Assembly: GCA_963773085.1 (NCBI GenBank)
Contig: CAVYZS010000002.1
Location: forward strand, 175,672-239,671
Source: JAENVT01 sp963773085
Lineage (GTDB): Bacteria > Actinomycetota > Acidimicrobiia > Acidimicrobiales > Ilumatobacteraceae
Direction: 5' to 3'
Length of the DNA: 64,000 bases
In this document: piece after piece, positions 47,549-56,035 of the stretch
How positions within the stretch are numbered: position 1 is the stretch's first letter
Layout: each line of letters begins with the position of its first letter
The notes under the pieces: generated by a model
The model's database searches: none
What the model was told of the DNA's origin: nothing
Seen by the model: the letters and a program-made list of their open reading frames with translations, nothing else
Program-made: the position numbers and the translations under genes

Positions 47549-48205
47549 TCATCCGGCCAGGCCGTCGAATGCAGTCGCGGCGCCCGCCACGCGTGCGGCG
47601 GGCATCCGCGACGAGCGGATCCGAACGATTCCCGCCGCCACCGCAGCGATGCCGCCGACGATCAGGAGCACCAGTCCGGCCGTCCATGTGATGGTGCCGA
47701 CGGTCCACCAGCCCCATGCTGACAGGAGCAGGCCTCGCTGCACTTCGCCGATCGCCATCTGCTTGGAGATCGCCGTCATCTGCTCGTCCTGCGGGTTCAT
47801 GAACGCTTTCGCGCTGTACACCCCGTAGGGCACGCCGCCGCTGAGCTCGAGGATGTGCGGGGTCATGAACTGATTCGCCCAGGCTTTGGCCTTCGGCCCG
47901 TCATCGACCAGCTGCCCTCCGTACTGCTGTAGCCCTGGGTACTGTTCGGCGCTCAGACCCGGAGAGCCGGCCGGCGGGAATGTGATCTGTTGAGAGACGA
48001 GTTGCTCGCGGATGAGGTTGTGCGTGTAGTTGCCGGCCAACAACAGCGCGGTCCCAATCACTGCCAAGGTGACGCCGAATCCCGCGACGAGGCGGAAGAT
48101 CCTCGTTCGCGTGGTCGTTCGATCGCGCCCAGGCGACGCTGCTGCAAAGCCGTCAAACGTGCGGGAGGGGGTGGTGACATCGGGGGCAAACGCTGTTGAG
48201 GTCAT
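47549..48205 (-). CDS. Two-helix membrane protein of unknown function
   Basis: This is a 218-aa protein from ATG 48205, with GAAAGGA upstream. Helix 1 is at residues about 37-58 (FRLVAGFGVTLAVIGTALLL) and helix 2 at about 163-190 (GTITWTAGLVLLIVGGIAAV). The stretch between them (about 100 residues) contains ITFPPAGSPGLSAEQYPGL and FMTPHILELSGGVPYGVYSA and is probably outside the membrane. Both termini would face the cytoplasm. I do not recognise the family by name; the sequence looks like a single real gene with normal codon use. It lies alone between two non-coding stretches. Confidence 0.75.
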   Translation of the reverse strand: MTSTAFAPDVTTPSRTFDGFAAASPGRDRTTTRTRIFRLVAGFGVTLAVIGTALLLAGNYTHNLIREQLVSQQITFPPAGSPGLSAEQYPGLQQYGGQLVDDGPKAKAWANQFMTPHILELSGGVPYGVYSAKAFMNPQDEQMTAISKQMAIGEVQRGLLLSAWGWWTVGTITWTAGLVLLIVGGIAAVAAGIVRIRSSRMPAARVAGAATAFDGLAG

Positions 48206-48759
48206 GGTTGGAAGTCCTTTCTTCGCTGTCGGCCGCCCTAGCGCGACCGTGATAGTCGATTGTGCGGGCGGGAGGGCCGGCTGGCATCGGGCGATCCCTC
48301 AATTGCCGAGGTGTCACTCCTTATTCGAGCCTCCGTCCAGAGCGAACAAGAGAGCGCGTCGATAGGTCATGTGTTGGGCTTCCATCGGTCGGCCTACTTG
48401 ACGAGCTTGACGGTGATGATCATCGCGATCGCGAGAGCGAACTGGGCGAGGCGGTGGACGAGATGCGTCGGTGGGTATCGACCACGTCCGCCAACAGCGG
48501 CTCAATCACCGCCCATGCAGCACACTCAGCCCCCGTTCAAGTGCCAACACAGCATTGACCACGACTCGGTCGTCGTCGACGGATCGCCCCCCAACCCAAC
48601 GAGGCCAACCCGACGACCGGTCGATGGCCAACCGATCACGCCCTGTCGGCGCGCTCTAAGGCGATGTGCTGTCGCTTTGAGGTTCGTGCCCGATGCGCGG
48701 CCGATGCACGTGGCTCATCGTCAGCAAGCGAAGTACGACCCCGAGGAGGTCAGGTGACA
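48206..48759. other. Upstream region of the LAL regulator, no gene recognised
   Basis: About 550 bases between divergent genes. Promoters of both must lie here. The ribosome binding site AGGAGG at 48744-48749 serves the LAL gene. Short frames such as 48260-48757 have no motifs. Confidence 0.4.
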
Positions 48760-51700
48760 ATGTCCCAGTGCGACCCGGTCGAACGAGCGGTCCCTGCTCT
48801 CGTCGTGCATACTTTGCCGATGGCGAAGCGGGTCACGTGTCCGACCTTCGTGGGGCGCGACGAGGAGCTGAGAAGGCTGGACGCGGTCGCCGAAGCGGCC
48901 ACGCTCGAGAGCCAGCTGGTGTTGATCGGCGGGGATGCCGGGATGGGCAAGACGCGCCTGATCAGCGAAGCCTGTGCCAGACGGAGAGCCTGCGGTGGCG
49001 TTACAGCGATCGGTGGTTGTGTCGACCTGGGTGACGTGGGCTCTGGCTTCGTCCCCCTTCTCGAAGTGCTGCGCAGCGTGCGAGCCGACCTGGGCGCAGA
49101 GTTGCTGGAGGGGGTGCTTCTGCGCGCCGCGCCGGAGCTGGTGCCGCTGTTGACCGGCGGGTCCGATGGCCGCGAGGTCCGCCAGGAAGCCGTGCTCACC
49201 CATACGTTGGCCCTGTTCGAGGAACTGGGTGAGCGGTCCCCGGGTTTGCTCGTGGTCTTCGAAGATCTCCAGTGGGCAGACGCCTCGACGCGGGATCTGG
49301 TGGCGTACTTGGCGCGCAATCTGCGCGCCGCCAAGGTGGCGCTGGTGCTGAGCTACCGGGCCGACGACATCCATCGCCGGCATCCGTTGCGCCCCCTGCT
49401 CGTGGAACTGGGCCGCAGCCCGACGGTCGAACGGCTGCAGCTGACGGGCATGACTCGCAGCGAGCTCACCGTCCTCCTCACCGGCGTCGCTGGATCTGTT
49501 CCGTCGGATGCGATCGTCGACGACCTACTGGCCCGTTCCGAGGGCAATCCGTTCTATGCCGAGGAGCTGTTCGCCGCGACCTCTCGTGGCGGATCGTTGC
49601 CGGCCACGCTCCGCGAGGCGATCCTGGCCGGCGTGACTCGGCTGGCCGAGCCGGTGCAGGCCGCATTGCGAGAGGCGGCCGTGCTGGGCGGAAGTGTCGA
49701 CGAGCGTGTGTTGGCTCGGATGGCTGGTCGATCCGTGCCTGAGGTCGAGAGCATGCTGCGCGAGGCGGTCGCTCACCAGATCCTCGTGGCTGACACGGGT
49801 CGGTGCCGGTTTCGCCACGCGCTGGTGCGCGAGGCACTGTATGAGGAGCTGCTTCCGGCGGAGCGCCAACGTCTGCACGAAGCAGCCGCGGAAGCGATTT
49901 CGACCGGGCCGGAGCAGTCGAGCGTTCCGGACAACCTCCGCTGGGCCCTGCTCGCCCATCATTGGCGCGAAGCGGACGACCGGCCCAATGCTTTCGCCGC
50001 TTCAGTGCGCGCCGCGATGTGTGCCGAGCAGATCGGCGCGCTCGCGGATGCGGCCGATCACTACCAGCGCGTGGACCAGCTGTGGTCACGGGTTCCCGAC
50101 CCGGTGACGGCTGCGGGGATGCAGCGGTCCGACTTGCTGGTGAGGGCCGCGGATGCCGTGTCGCATACGGGGCTTCCTGCTCGGGCCGCATCGATGGTCT
50201 CGGCAGCCCTCGGACTGCTCGGCAACGACTGCGAACCGGAATCACGCGCAATCGTCCTCCAACGGCTGGGAGATCACCTCTGGGCGGCGTGTGACTCCGT
50301 GGGCAGCGGTAACGCCGGAGAAGCGGCCGTCGCGTTGCTCGCTGGCCGGCCCCCGTCAGAGGCGCAAGCCCTTGCCCTGGCAGCGCTCGGTCGGCACCAG
50401 ATGCTGACCGATCATTTCATCGACGCCGAGGTTACGCTGCGTAAAGCCCTGGTTGTCGCCACCGCGACCGGATCACTCGCGGCTCGCGGCAGCGCCCTGT
50501 CCGGCATCGGGTTCGCGCTGGCCAAGCTCGGTCAGGTCGACGAGGGTGTGGACGCGCTACGCGAGTCGCTGGCGATCGCCGAACGATACGGAACGGCCGA
50601 CGACATCGGCCGCGCCTACGTAAACCTCTCCGCCACGCTGACGGTGGCCAGCCGTTGCACAGAGGCTGCGGACGTCGCGCGTGACGGCTTGGAGCACGCC
50701 AGGCGCGCCGGGATGCTCGCGTCGGACGGTGTCCTGCTCACCTACAACAGAGCGGAGGCGCTGTACCTACTCGGGTCGTGGGACGCTGCGGCCGAGCTGA
50801 TCATGGCCGGCTCGATCACGAACGACCGACCTCACGGCAGCTTGGGCGCGGTGCTCGTCTGTCGACTCGCGTTCCATCGCGGCCAATCCGGGCGTGCCAC
50901 TGAATATCGCGATCTCGCCCTCGCTCTGGTCGGAGAGGGTGCCGCGCGTGCCCCAGAGGCGCTGACCTGCGCTGCGCAGATCGCCGGTCGCGAGAGGCGG
51001 TTCGAAGATGCTCGGGGCCACATCGCTGACGCGATGGCGCTCGGGGAGACGACGGATGACGTGTTGTTGGCGGCGTCGATTGCTGCGACTGGGCTCGAGA
51101 TCGAGGTTGATCGAGTTGACATGACCCTCCTTCGCGGGCGGCGAGGTGACGCACGTGCCCGAGAAGCTCGAGTCGTGTCCGACAAGCTGATCCACCGGGT
51201 GCGGACCGTCGTCGACCGTCTGGATCAACGCGGGTTTTCGCTCGGCCGCGATGCGATTGCGCAGTTGGCCACGATGGAGGCGGAACACGCCCGGGTTTGG
51301 GGCGATTCCAATCCGGATCACTGGGCGGAGGTCGCGGATCGCTGGGATGCGCTGGCATTTCCCTACCCCGTCGCCGTCGCGCGACTCCGCGAAGCTGAGG
51401 CTGTCTTGCGCATTCGCGGCAGCCGCGAGCGAGCGAGCCACGCCGCCCGTCTCGCATTGTCAACGGCGGATCGGCTCGGAGCGGCGCCATTGGCGGAACA
51501 GGTGCGCCTTCTCGCGCAGCGTGGCCGTCTCGACCTCATCGTGTCGCCCGAGGACATTGTCACGGCGACCGATCCACTCTCCGAGTTCGGGGTGTCGCAG
51601 CGCGAGCGCGAGGTTCTCGACCTCGTGGCAGCCGGACGTACCAATCGCCAAATCGCAGACGCGCTGTACATCAGCCAGAAGACGGCGAGCGTTCATGTTT

Positions 51701-51795
51701 CTCACCTGTTGTGCAAGCTCGGCGTAGCCAGCCGGATTGAGGCAGCCGCGCTGGCCCAACGACTTGGGCTTGGCGCGTCTCCGCCCGTGGCGTAA
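48760..51795 (+). CDS. LAL-type ATPase-LuxR transcriptional regulator
   Basis: This is a 1011-aa protein. ATG 48760 has AGGAGG 10 bases upstream; GTG 48754 with a 4-base gap is equally possible. The N-terminal AAA ATPase begins with TCPTFVGRDEELRRLDAVAE, then Walker A GGDAGMGKTRLISEA, Walker B LLVVFEDLQWADASTRDLVA and SEGNPFYAEELFAATS. About 550 residues of TPR-like helices follow. The C-terminal LuxR domain is GVSQREREVLDLVAAGRTNR followed by KTASVHVSHLLCKLG. LAL proteins are large ATP-dependent activators, often of catabolic or secondary-metabolite genes. The target is unknown; neighbours are a two-helix membrane protein (divergent) and a lipoprotein (convergent). Unlike the copy at 9.9 kb, it is uninterrupted. 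Confidence 0.93.
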   Translation: MSQCDPVERAVPALVVHTLPMAKRVTCPTFVGRDEELRRLDAVAEAATLESQLVLIGGDAGMGKTRLISEACARRRACGGVTAIGGCVDLGDVGSGFVPLLEVLRSVRADLGAELLEGVLLRAAPELVPLLTGGSDGREVRQEAVLTHTLALFEELGERSPGLLVVFEDLQWADASTRDLVAYLARNLRAAKVALVLSYRADDIHRRHPLRPLLVELGRSPTVERLQLTGMTRSELTVLLTGVAGSVPSDAIVDDLLARSEGNPFYAEELFAATSRGGSLPATLREAILAGVTRLAEPVQAALREAAVLGGSVDERVLARMAGRSVPEVESMLREAVAHQILVADTGRCRFRHALVREALYEELLPAERQRLHEAAAEAISTGPEQSSVPDNLRWALLAHHWREADDRPNAFAASVRAAMCAEQIGALADAADHYQRVDQLWSRVPDPVTAAGMQRSDLLVRAADAVSHTGLPARAASMVSAALGLLGNDCEPESRAIVLQRLGDHLWAACDSVGSGNAGEAAVALLAGRPPSEAQALALAALGRHQMLTDHFIDAEVTLRKALVVATATGSLAARGSALSGIGFALAKLGQVDEGVDALRESLAIAERYGTADDIGRAYVNLSATLTVASRCTEAADVARDGLEHARRAGMLASDGVLLTYNRAEALYLLGSWDAAAELIMAGSITNDRPHGSLGAVLVCRLAFHRGQSGRATEYRDLALALVGEGAARAPEALTCAAQIAGRERRFEDARGHIADAMALGETTDDVLLAASIAATGLEIEVDRVDMTLLRGRRGDARAREARVVSDKLIHRVRTVVDRLDQRGFSLGRDAIAQLATMEAEHARVWGDSNPDHWAEVADRWDALAFPYPVAVARLREAEAVLRIRGSRERASHAARLALSTADRLGAAPLAEQVRLLAQRGRLDLIVSPEDIVTATDPLSEFGVSQREREVLDLVAAGRTNRQIADALYISQKTASVHVSHLLCKLGVASRIEAAALAQRLGLGASPPVA

Positions 51796-52060
51796 CGCAC
51801 AGAACGCGCGGCGCAGAACAACGCAACCATTCCGCTGATCGACCAGCGCCGATCGGCGCGTATGTGTTCTCCTGCGCGGTCGTCGTGCGCTCCATTCGGG
51901 TAGATGCTCGAGTGCCTTCTGGTGATGGTGTCGGATTCTGGAGGCTCGAGGTCGGATCAGGTGAAGATGTTCGTGGTCGATCGCCTGGAGTCTTGGATGA
52001 TCGACGGTGGTCCTTGTTGTTGTGCCTCGTCTTGTTGGGCGGGTTGTCGATCGCTTGGTC

Positions 52061-54055
52061 TCAGGTACTGGCGCATTCCTCTGTGTCGAGAGGGACAAGG
52101 ACGAGATCACCTTCGTCGAGGGCGACTCCGGGGAGTGGTGCTGGACCTATTCCTGGTAGGTCGGCGAGGAGCTGGCCCGGCTTGTCGAAGTGGACGATGG
52201 CCTCGGCGTTCTCCGGGGTCTGGATGTTGCCAGTTCCTGTGGCGTGCAACGGGAAGGCTCCGTCGGCAAGGCCGGTGAATGTCCACGGCGCGGGCCCTTC
52301 ACCTGATGGGGTGATGGTGTATGTACCCGAGACGTCGGCATCGAGGGTGGCGTCGAGGGTGAACGGCTTCTGTGTGTCGCAGACGATGCCGGTGAAGTGC
52401 CACCCTTGGAGGACCTGGTCGATCTTCCATCCCGCTTGCCAGTCGTGCATGCGGAACGTCTGCTCGCCGAGGTCCCAGTGGAGGGTCTTGGCGATGTCGA
52501 TCGCACCGCTTGCCGCGCCAAGGGCATCTGAGGCCGTGAATCCGTCGAAGAACACGTTGAACAGCGAGTTGGCGTTCTCCGGCTCGACCTGGGCAGCGAC
52601 GTCGATCGAGAACTCTCGGATCACCGGCTTGGCCGAATCGGGGAAGTCATGCTTCTGAGCGCGCCCCGTGACGGTCGTTGTCGTCACCCCCTTGTCGCCG
52701 GTGGTCTTCTTCAATTCCTCTGCGTCCAGGGTTACGAACGAGCCGGTCTCGTCGAGACCCTGGCCGAAGCCGACGTCGCCCTTGAACGTGACATCCACGC
52801 CGGGGAGTGCTCCGTCGGCGGGGAAACTGAAGCCAACTCCGAGGAAGTTCAGTATGGCGGTCGCCGCGGAGAGGACCTTCTGGTTGCCGTCTGGCAGGTT
52901 GCCGAGGTCCATTCGGACGGTCCACGTGATGGTTGTCGACTTGCCGGCACCCTCGCTGATGAGCTTGTTCCGCTCGAGCGGGTCGGGGTCCTGGCTGGCA
53001 TCAACGGTCAGGCTGGACACCTGCATCAACAAGCTCAACAGCCCACCGATCAGGTTGGCCTTCTTCGCCAAGGCCGACGCTTTCTGGACCGTGTCGACAT
53101 CGAGGATGTGCGGGTTCAGCTCGGCGACCTTTTCGATCAGGCCCTTCAGCGCCGATGTCATACCCGGTAGCTCGAGGCCGGAGCCGAGTTTGTTGACGAG
53201 GAAGTTCGTCCAGAAAGTCATGGTTTCGTCGCCGGCGGCTTCTGAGCACGGTACGTCGGCGCGCTTCGCCTGTGTGGCGGGTGCCGCGGTCGACCGCAAG
53301 TGCATGATCGAGGTGTTGCCGGTGGCTGCGACAGCGGTCATGCCGCGTAGGGCGACCCAGGAGATGAGCTGCGCGGTGGCGACATCGACGTACACGTCAG
53401 TAGCCGTCACGGCGGGATCGAGGAGATCGTTTCGGGGTCCAGTGTGGCGAGCCCGTTCGGCGACGAAGTTGCCGAACAGCGCCAGTTGCGGATCGGGGCT
53501 GATCGCCGCGGCGCGCAGATCAGCGACCAACAGCTCGCCGAGGCCGACCGACTCGTCGCCCTTGTCGACGAACATCCTTACGACATCGCTCAGCGGCAGA
53601 CCACTGGTTTTGATCGCCGTGTCCGACAGCATCCACACCATCTCGAACGGTGGCCCGATCGGATCGTCGCCTGTCGTGCCGATCCCGACGCCATCTACGC
53701 CGCGCACAGGGATACCCAGAGCGTCGTAAACGGCGAGCCAGCCGCCGATTGGGTCGACAGCGGTGCCAACCGACAGAGCGAGACTCTCAGCCTGTTCCTG
53801 GGGAGTGCTGCCAGAGATCTCCGCCGGTGATGGCGGCGGAGGGACTTCAACCAACGGTAACGCAGCGACCGTGGTCGGTGCTATCGATGGTGACGGCACG
53901 GAACCTGACACGGTGTCGACCGACTGTGGCTCGCTGGTCGGTGGGCGCGTACCGCCGGTGGAGCCTGTTGTGCCGCCGCTGCCAGAACAACCGACCAGCA
54001 CCGCGACGCCGACGAGCATCGAAACCGCTCGCTCCGCGACACTCGCCCGCCTCAT
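52061..54055 (-). CDS. Large lipoprotein of unknown function
   Basis: This is a 664-aa protein from ATG 54055 (the frame opens at 54082). The N-terminus MRRASVAERAVSMLVGVAVL ends in the lipobox VLVGC, followed by a Gly/Thr/Ser/Pro linker to residue about 90. It is therefore probably secreted and lipid-anchored. The mature part shows no domain I recognise. Features include WMLSDTAIKTSGLPLSDVVR, a strand-rich region around ITWTVRMDLGNLPDGNQKVL, DGALPGVDVTFKGDVGFGQG, and a C-terminal beta region TYTITPSGEGPAPWTFTGLA ending LVPLDTEECAST. Composition is uniform and the frame is unbroken over 2 kb. It lies immediately before the IS3 remnant. Confidence 0.75.
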   Translation of the reverse strand: MRRASVAERAVSMLVGVAVLVGCSGSGGTTGSTGGTRPPTSEPQSVDTVSGSVPSPSIAPTTVAALPLVEVPPPPSPAEISGSTPQEQAESLALSVGTAVDPIGGWLAVYDALGIPVRGVDGVGIGTTGDDPIGPPFEMVWMLSDTAIKTSGLPLSDVVRMFVDKGDESVGLGELLVADLRAAAISPDPQLALFGNFVAERARHTGPRNDLLDPAVTATDVYVDVATAQLISWVALRGMTAVAATGNTSIMHLRSTAAPATQAKRADVPCSEAAGDETMTFWTNFLVNKLGSGLELPGMTSALKGLIEKVAELNPHILDVDTVQKASALAKKANLIGGLLSLLMQVSSLTVDASQDPDPLERNKLISEGAGKSTTITWTVRMDLGNLPDGNQKVLSAATAILNFLGVGFSFPADGALPGVDVTFKGDVGFGQGLDETGSFVTLDAEELKKTTGDKGVTTTTVTGRAQKHDFPDSAKPVIREFSIDVAAQVEPENANSLFNVFFDGFTASDALGAASGAIDIAKTLHWDLGEQTFRMHDWQAGWKIDQVLQGWHFTGIVCDTQKPFTLDATLDADVSGTYTITPSGEGPAPWTFTGLADGAFPLHATGTGNIQTPENAEAIVHFDKPGQLLADLPGIGPAPLPGVALDEGDLVLVPLDTEECAST

Positions 54056-54138
54056 CACGCCACAGTAGCCACCGTGCGCCACGCGAGGGCCACAAACGCG
54101 AAGGTCAACCGCAGCCGACGATCAACGACAAGAGTGAA

Positions 54139-54366
54139 CCGCCCCGGGTTTGATGACTGCTCGGGTTATGGGGTGACGGCCTCGGTGGCCGTGGTGTTCT
54201 GACGGTAGTAGTTGGCTTCGAATTCGTTCGGTGTGGTGTAAGTCGTGTCGTTGGTGATCTCGCCGTGTAGGCGTCGGTGGTTGAACCAGTCGACGTAGGT
54301 CATCGTCGCGTACTCGACATCGTCGAGACCGCGCCATGGTCCTTGGCGGTAGATCAGCTCCCATTT
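54139..54366 (-). mobile_element. IS3-family remnant: transposase C-terminus plus one end
   Basis: The minus strand encodes KWELIYRQGPWRGLDDVEYA, then TYVDWFNHRRLHGEI and TPNEFEANYYRQ, stopping at 54166: the C-terminal end of an IS3-family OrfB integrase-core transposase. Downstream, CCGCCCCGGGTTTGATGA (54139-54156) is probably the right terminal repeat. The rest of the transposase is missing; the break coincides with the start of att copy D at CTTAA. It may have been deleted by recombination at the att site. Confidence 0.8.
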
Positions 54367-54515
54367 TAAGAGTCTCTTCAGGACCGTTTCTGACCGTCGC
54401 TGACCGTCCCGGACAGGCCCGCTACCAGGGGCTTCAGTCGCTGAGCGTCCCTGACCGTCCCCGATTGTCGCGCCCATAGATGGGATGAAATATGGGATGG
54501 CAAACCTGCGGATCC
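54367..54515. repeat. tRNA-Lys attachment-site repeat, copy D, lacking most of the tRNA part
   Basis: It begins at TTAAGAGTCTCTTCAGG, which matches copy A from the anticodon loop onward, then the CTGACCGTC repeats, the TAGATGGGATGAAATATGGG block and CCTGCGGATC. The tRNA T-arm and acceptor segment present in copies A-C is replaced by the IS3 remnant. The junction lies in the anticodon loop, the usual crossover place for tRNA integrases. Confidence 0.75.
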
Positions 54516-54555
54516 CGTCACGACAACTCTGGTGCCGAGCCACGACTCGGGAAAC

Positions 54556-56035
54556 TCAAGTCGGGACGCCGAGCACATCAACCGCCATGCGCTCGAGGGT
54601 CCGAACGACGACGTCACTGGCTGCGACGAGCTCGGGCGTGGCGATCGGGTGCTCCGCCATCGCCCTCCAAGTCGCCACCTTGCTGACAATGGCCTCCATC
54701 AGCCCCGCTGGATCGTCGATGCCCAATGCCTCCAGCGGATCGCGATCCGACAGGATTTGAATCAAGTCAATCTCCATGTGGGGCTGGAGGAGCAGGTCAC
54801 CGGCGCGCACTGCCGCCAAGACCCGCAACTCGGCGAGTTCGTGCGCGCCGGCAGTGATGCGTTCGAGGTCGATCTGCAGCCCCTGCGCTGCACCGCCCAG
54901 CGAGGGCCACCGGCGCATCGTTCGCCGTATCATCGCCAGAGCCGAGCGGGCTTTGAGCACATCCCGACGCTGCGTGAAGCTCGCCGCCAGCAGCCGCCGC
55001 AAGTCGTCGATCCCACTCGTACGAAGCAACGCGTCGGCCAGTTCCGCCGAGTCGTCACACTGCTGGCGGCGAACAAGATCGACGGCAAGCCGTACACCGA
55101 ACAAGCCGAAGCGATCGAGGAAGGTCGATCGGGTTGCGGGGTCGAGCTCGGCGTCCTGGCACGGACCACCGGCAAAGTGATCGGCGCTCACCAGCAGGTC
55201 GTCGATTTCCCGGTCGGTAAGCGCCGCCACTCGATTCACGAGGCGAAAATCTCGCTCGGTCATCGTCGCTGCGGCTTGAGCGAGCAAGCCGGCGACAGGC
55301 ACGACCGAGTGACAGAGCCGACGCATCGCCGGGTCGCGCCCGTTGCGCTGAGCGATGCGCGCTGCTCGATCCATCGAATCGAGTCGAGCACCGCCGATCT
55401 CGTCGGCCCGCGACAGAACTGCTACGGCATTCACTGGTGTGGCCCGTCCACCGGTTGCATCGCGGAACGGTTCGAGGAACCGGAGATCGCCCGGATGCAG
55501 GTGCGGGGTCAGATAGATGACGACGTCGGCGGATGATTCGGCATCCTCATCGTTCGGCATCAGTACTTCCGTGGTGCGGCGACCCAGACCCGCCAGCGAG
55601 CCGACCCCGGGTGTGTCGATCAGGGTCATCGCCTGGAGCTGCGAAGAAGGCCACTCGACGACGAGTCGGTTGACATCATCAGGCGAATAGCCGGCAAGGT
55701 CCGGAGCGATCCCGTCAGCGTTCCGACCAACGCCGACTTCGACGGGTGACCCGGTTCGTGGCTCGATCGTGACGCGGTAGCGGGTGCCGTGCACGTACCA
55801 GGTGACGATCTTGGTGCACTCAGTGGCGTCGGTCGCCGCCAGAGGCTCGCCGACGAGCGCATTGAGCAACGTTGACTTCCCTGCCTTCACCTTGCCGGCA
55901 AAGGCGACACGCAATGGCTCGTCGAGGCGGCGGGCGATGTCGGTCCATGCAGGGCTCGGCGTCGGTGCCCGCGTACACGGCGGCCGCCCGGCGCACAAAC
56001 GCAGACACCTGCTCGAGCAAACTCGGCGCCGTCAC
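54556..56035 (-). pseudogene. Dynamin-like GTPase 1, single frameshift near 55953
   Basis: GTG/ATG 56035 starts MTAPSLLEQVSAFVRRAAAV and YAGTDAEP; a CCC run at 55952-55954 then has one extra base. The next frame continues AWTDIARRLDEPLRVAF with G1 AGKVKAGKSTLLNALVG, the G2 Thr region TECTKIVTWYV, G3 LIDTPGVGSLAG and G4 VAVLSRADEIGG. The C-terminal 250 residues are helical. Corrected, it is about 492 aa, like IniC/IniA-type bacterial dynamins that remodel membranes. The start overlaps the stop of the upstream GTPase by four bases, so the two are co-transcribed. Only one base separates it from an intact gene. Confidence 0.8.

Noticed and set aside
52668..53729. 353-codon plus-strand frame across the large lipoprotein gene
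   Set aside because: Ser/Thr/Pro-rich shadow; the minus strand has a signal peptide, lipobox and uniform protein-like sequence.
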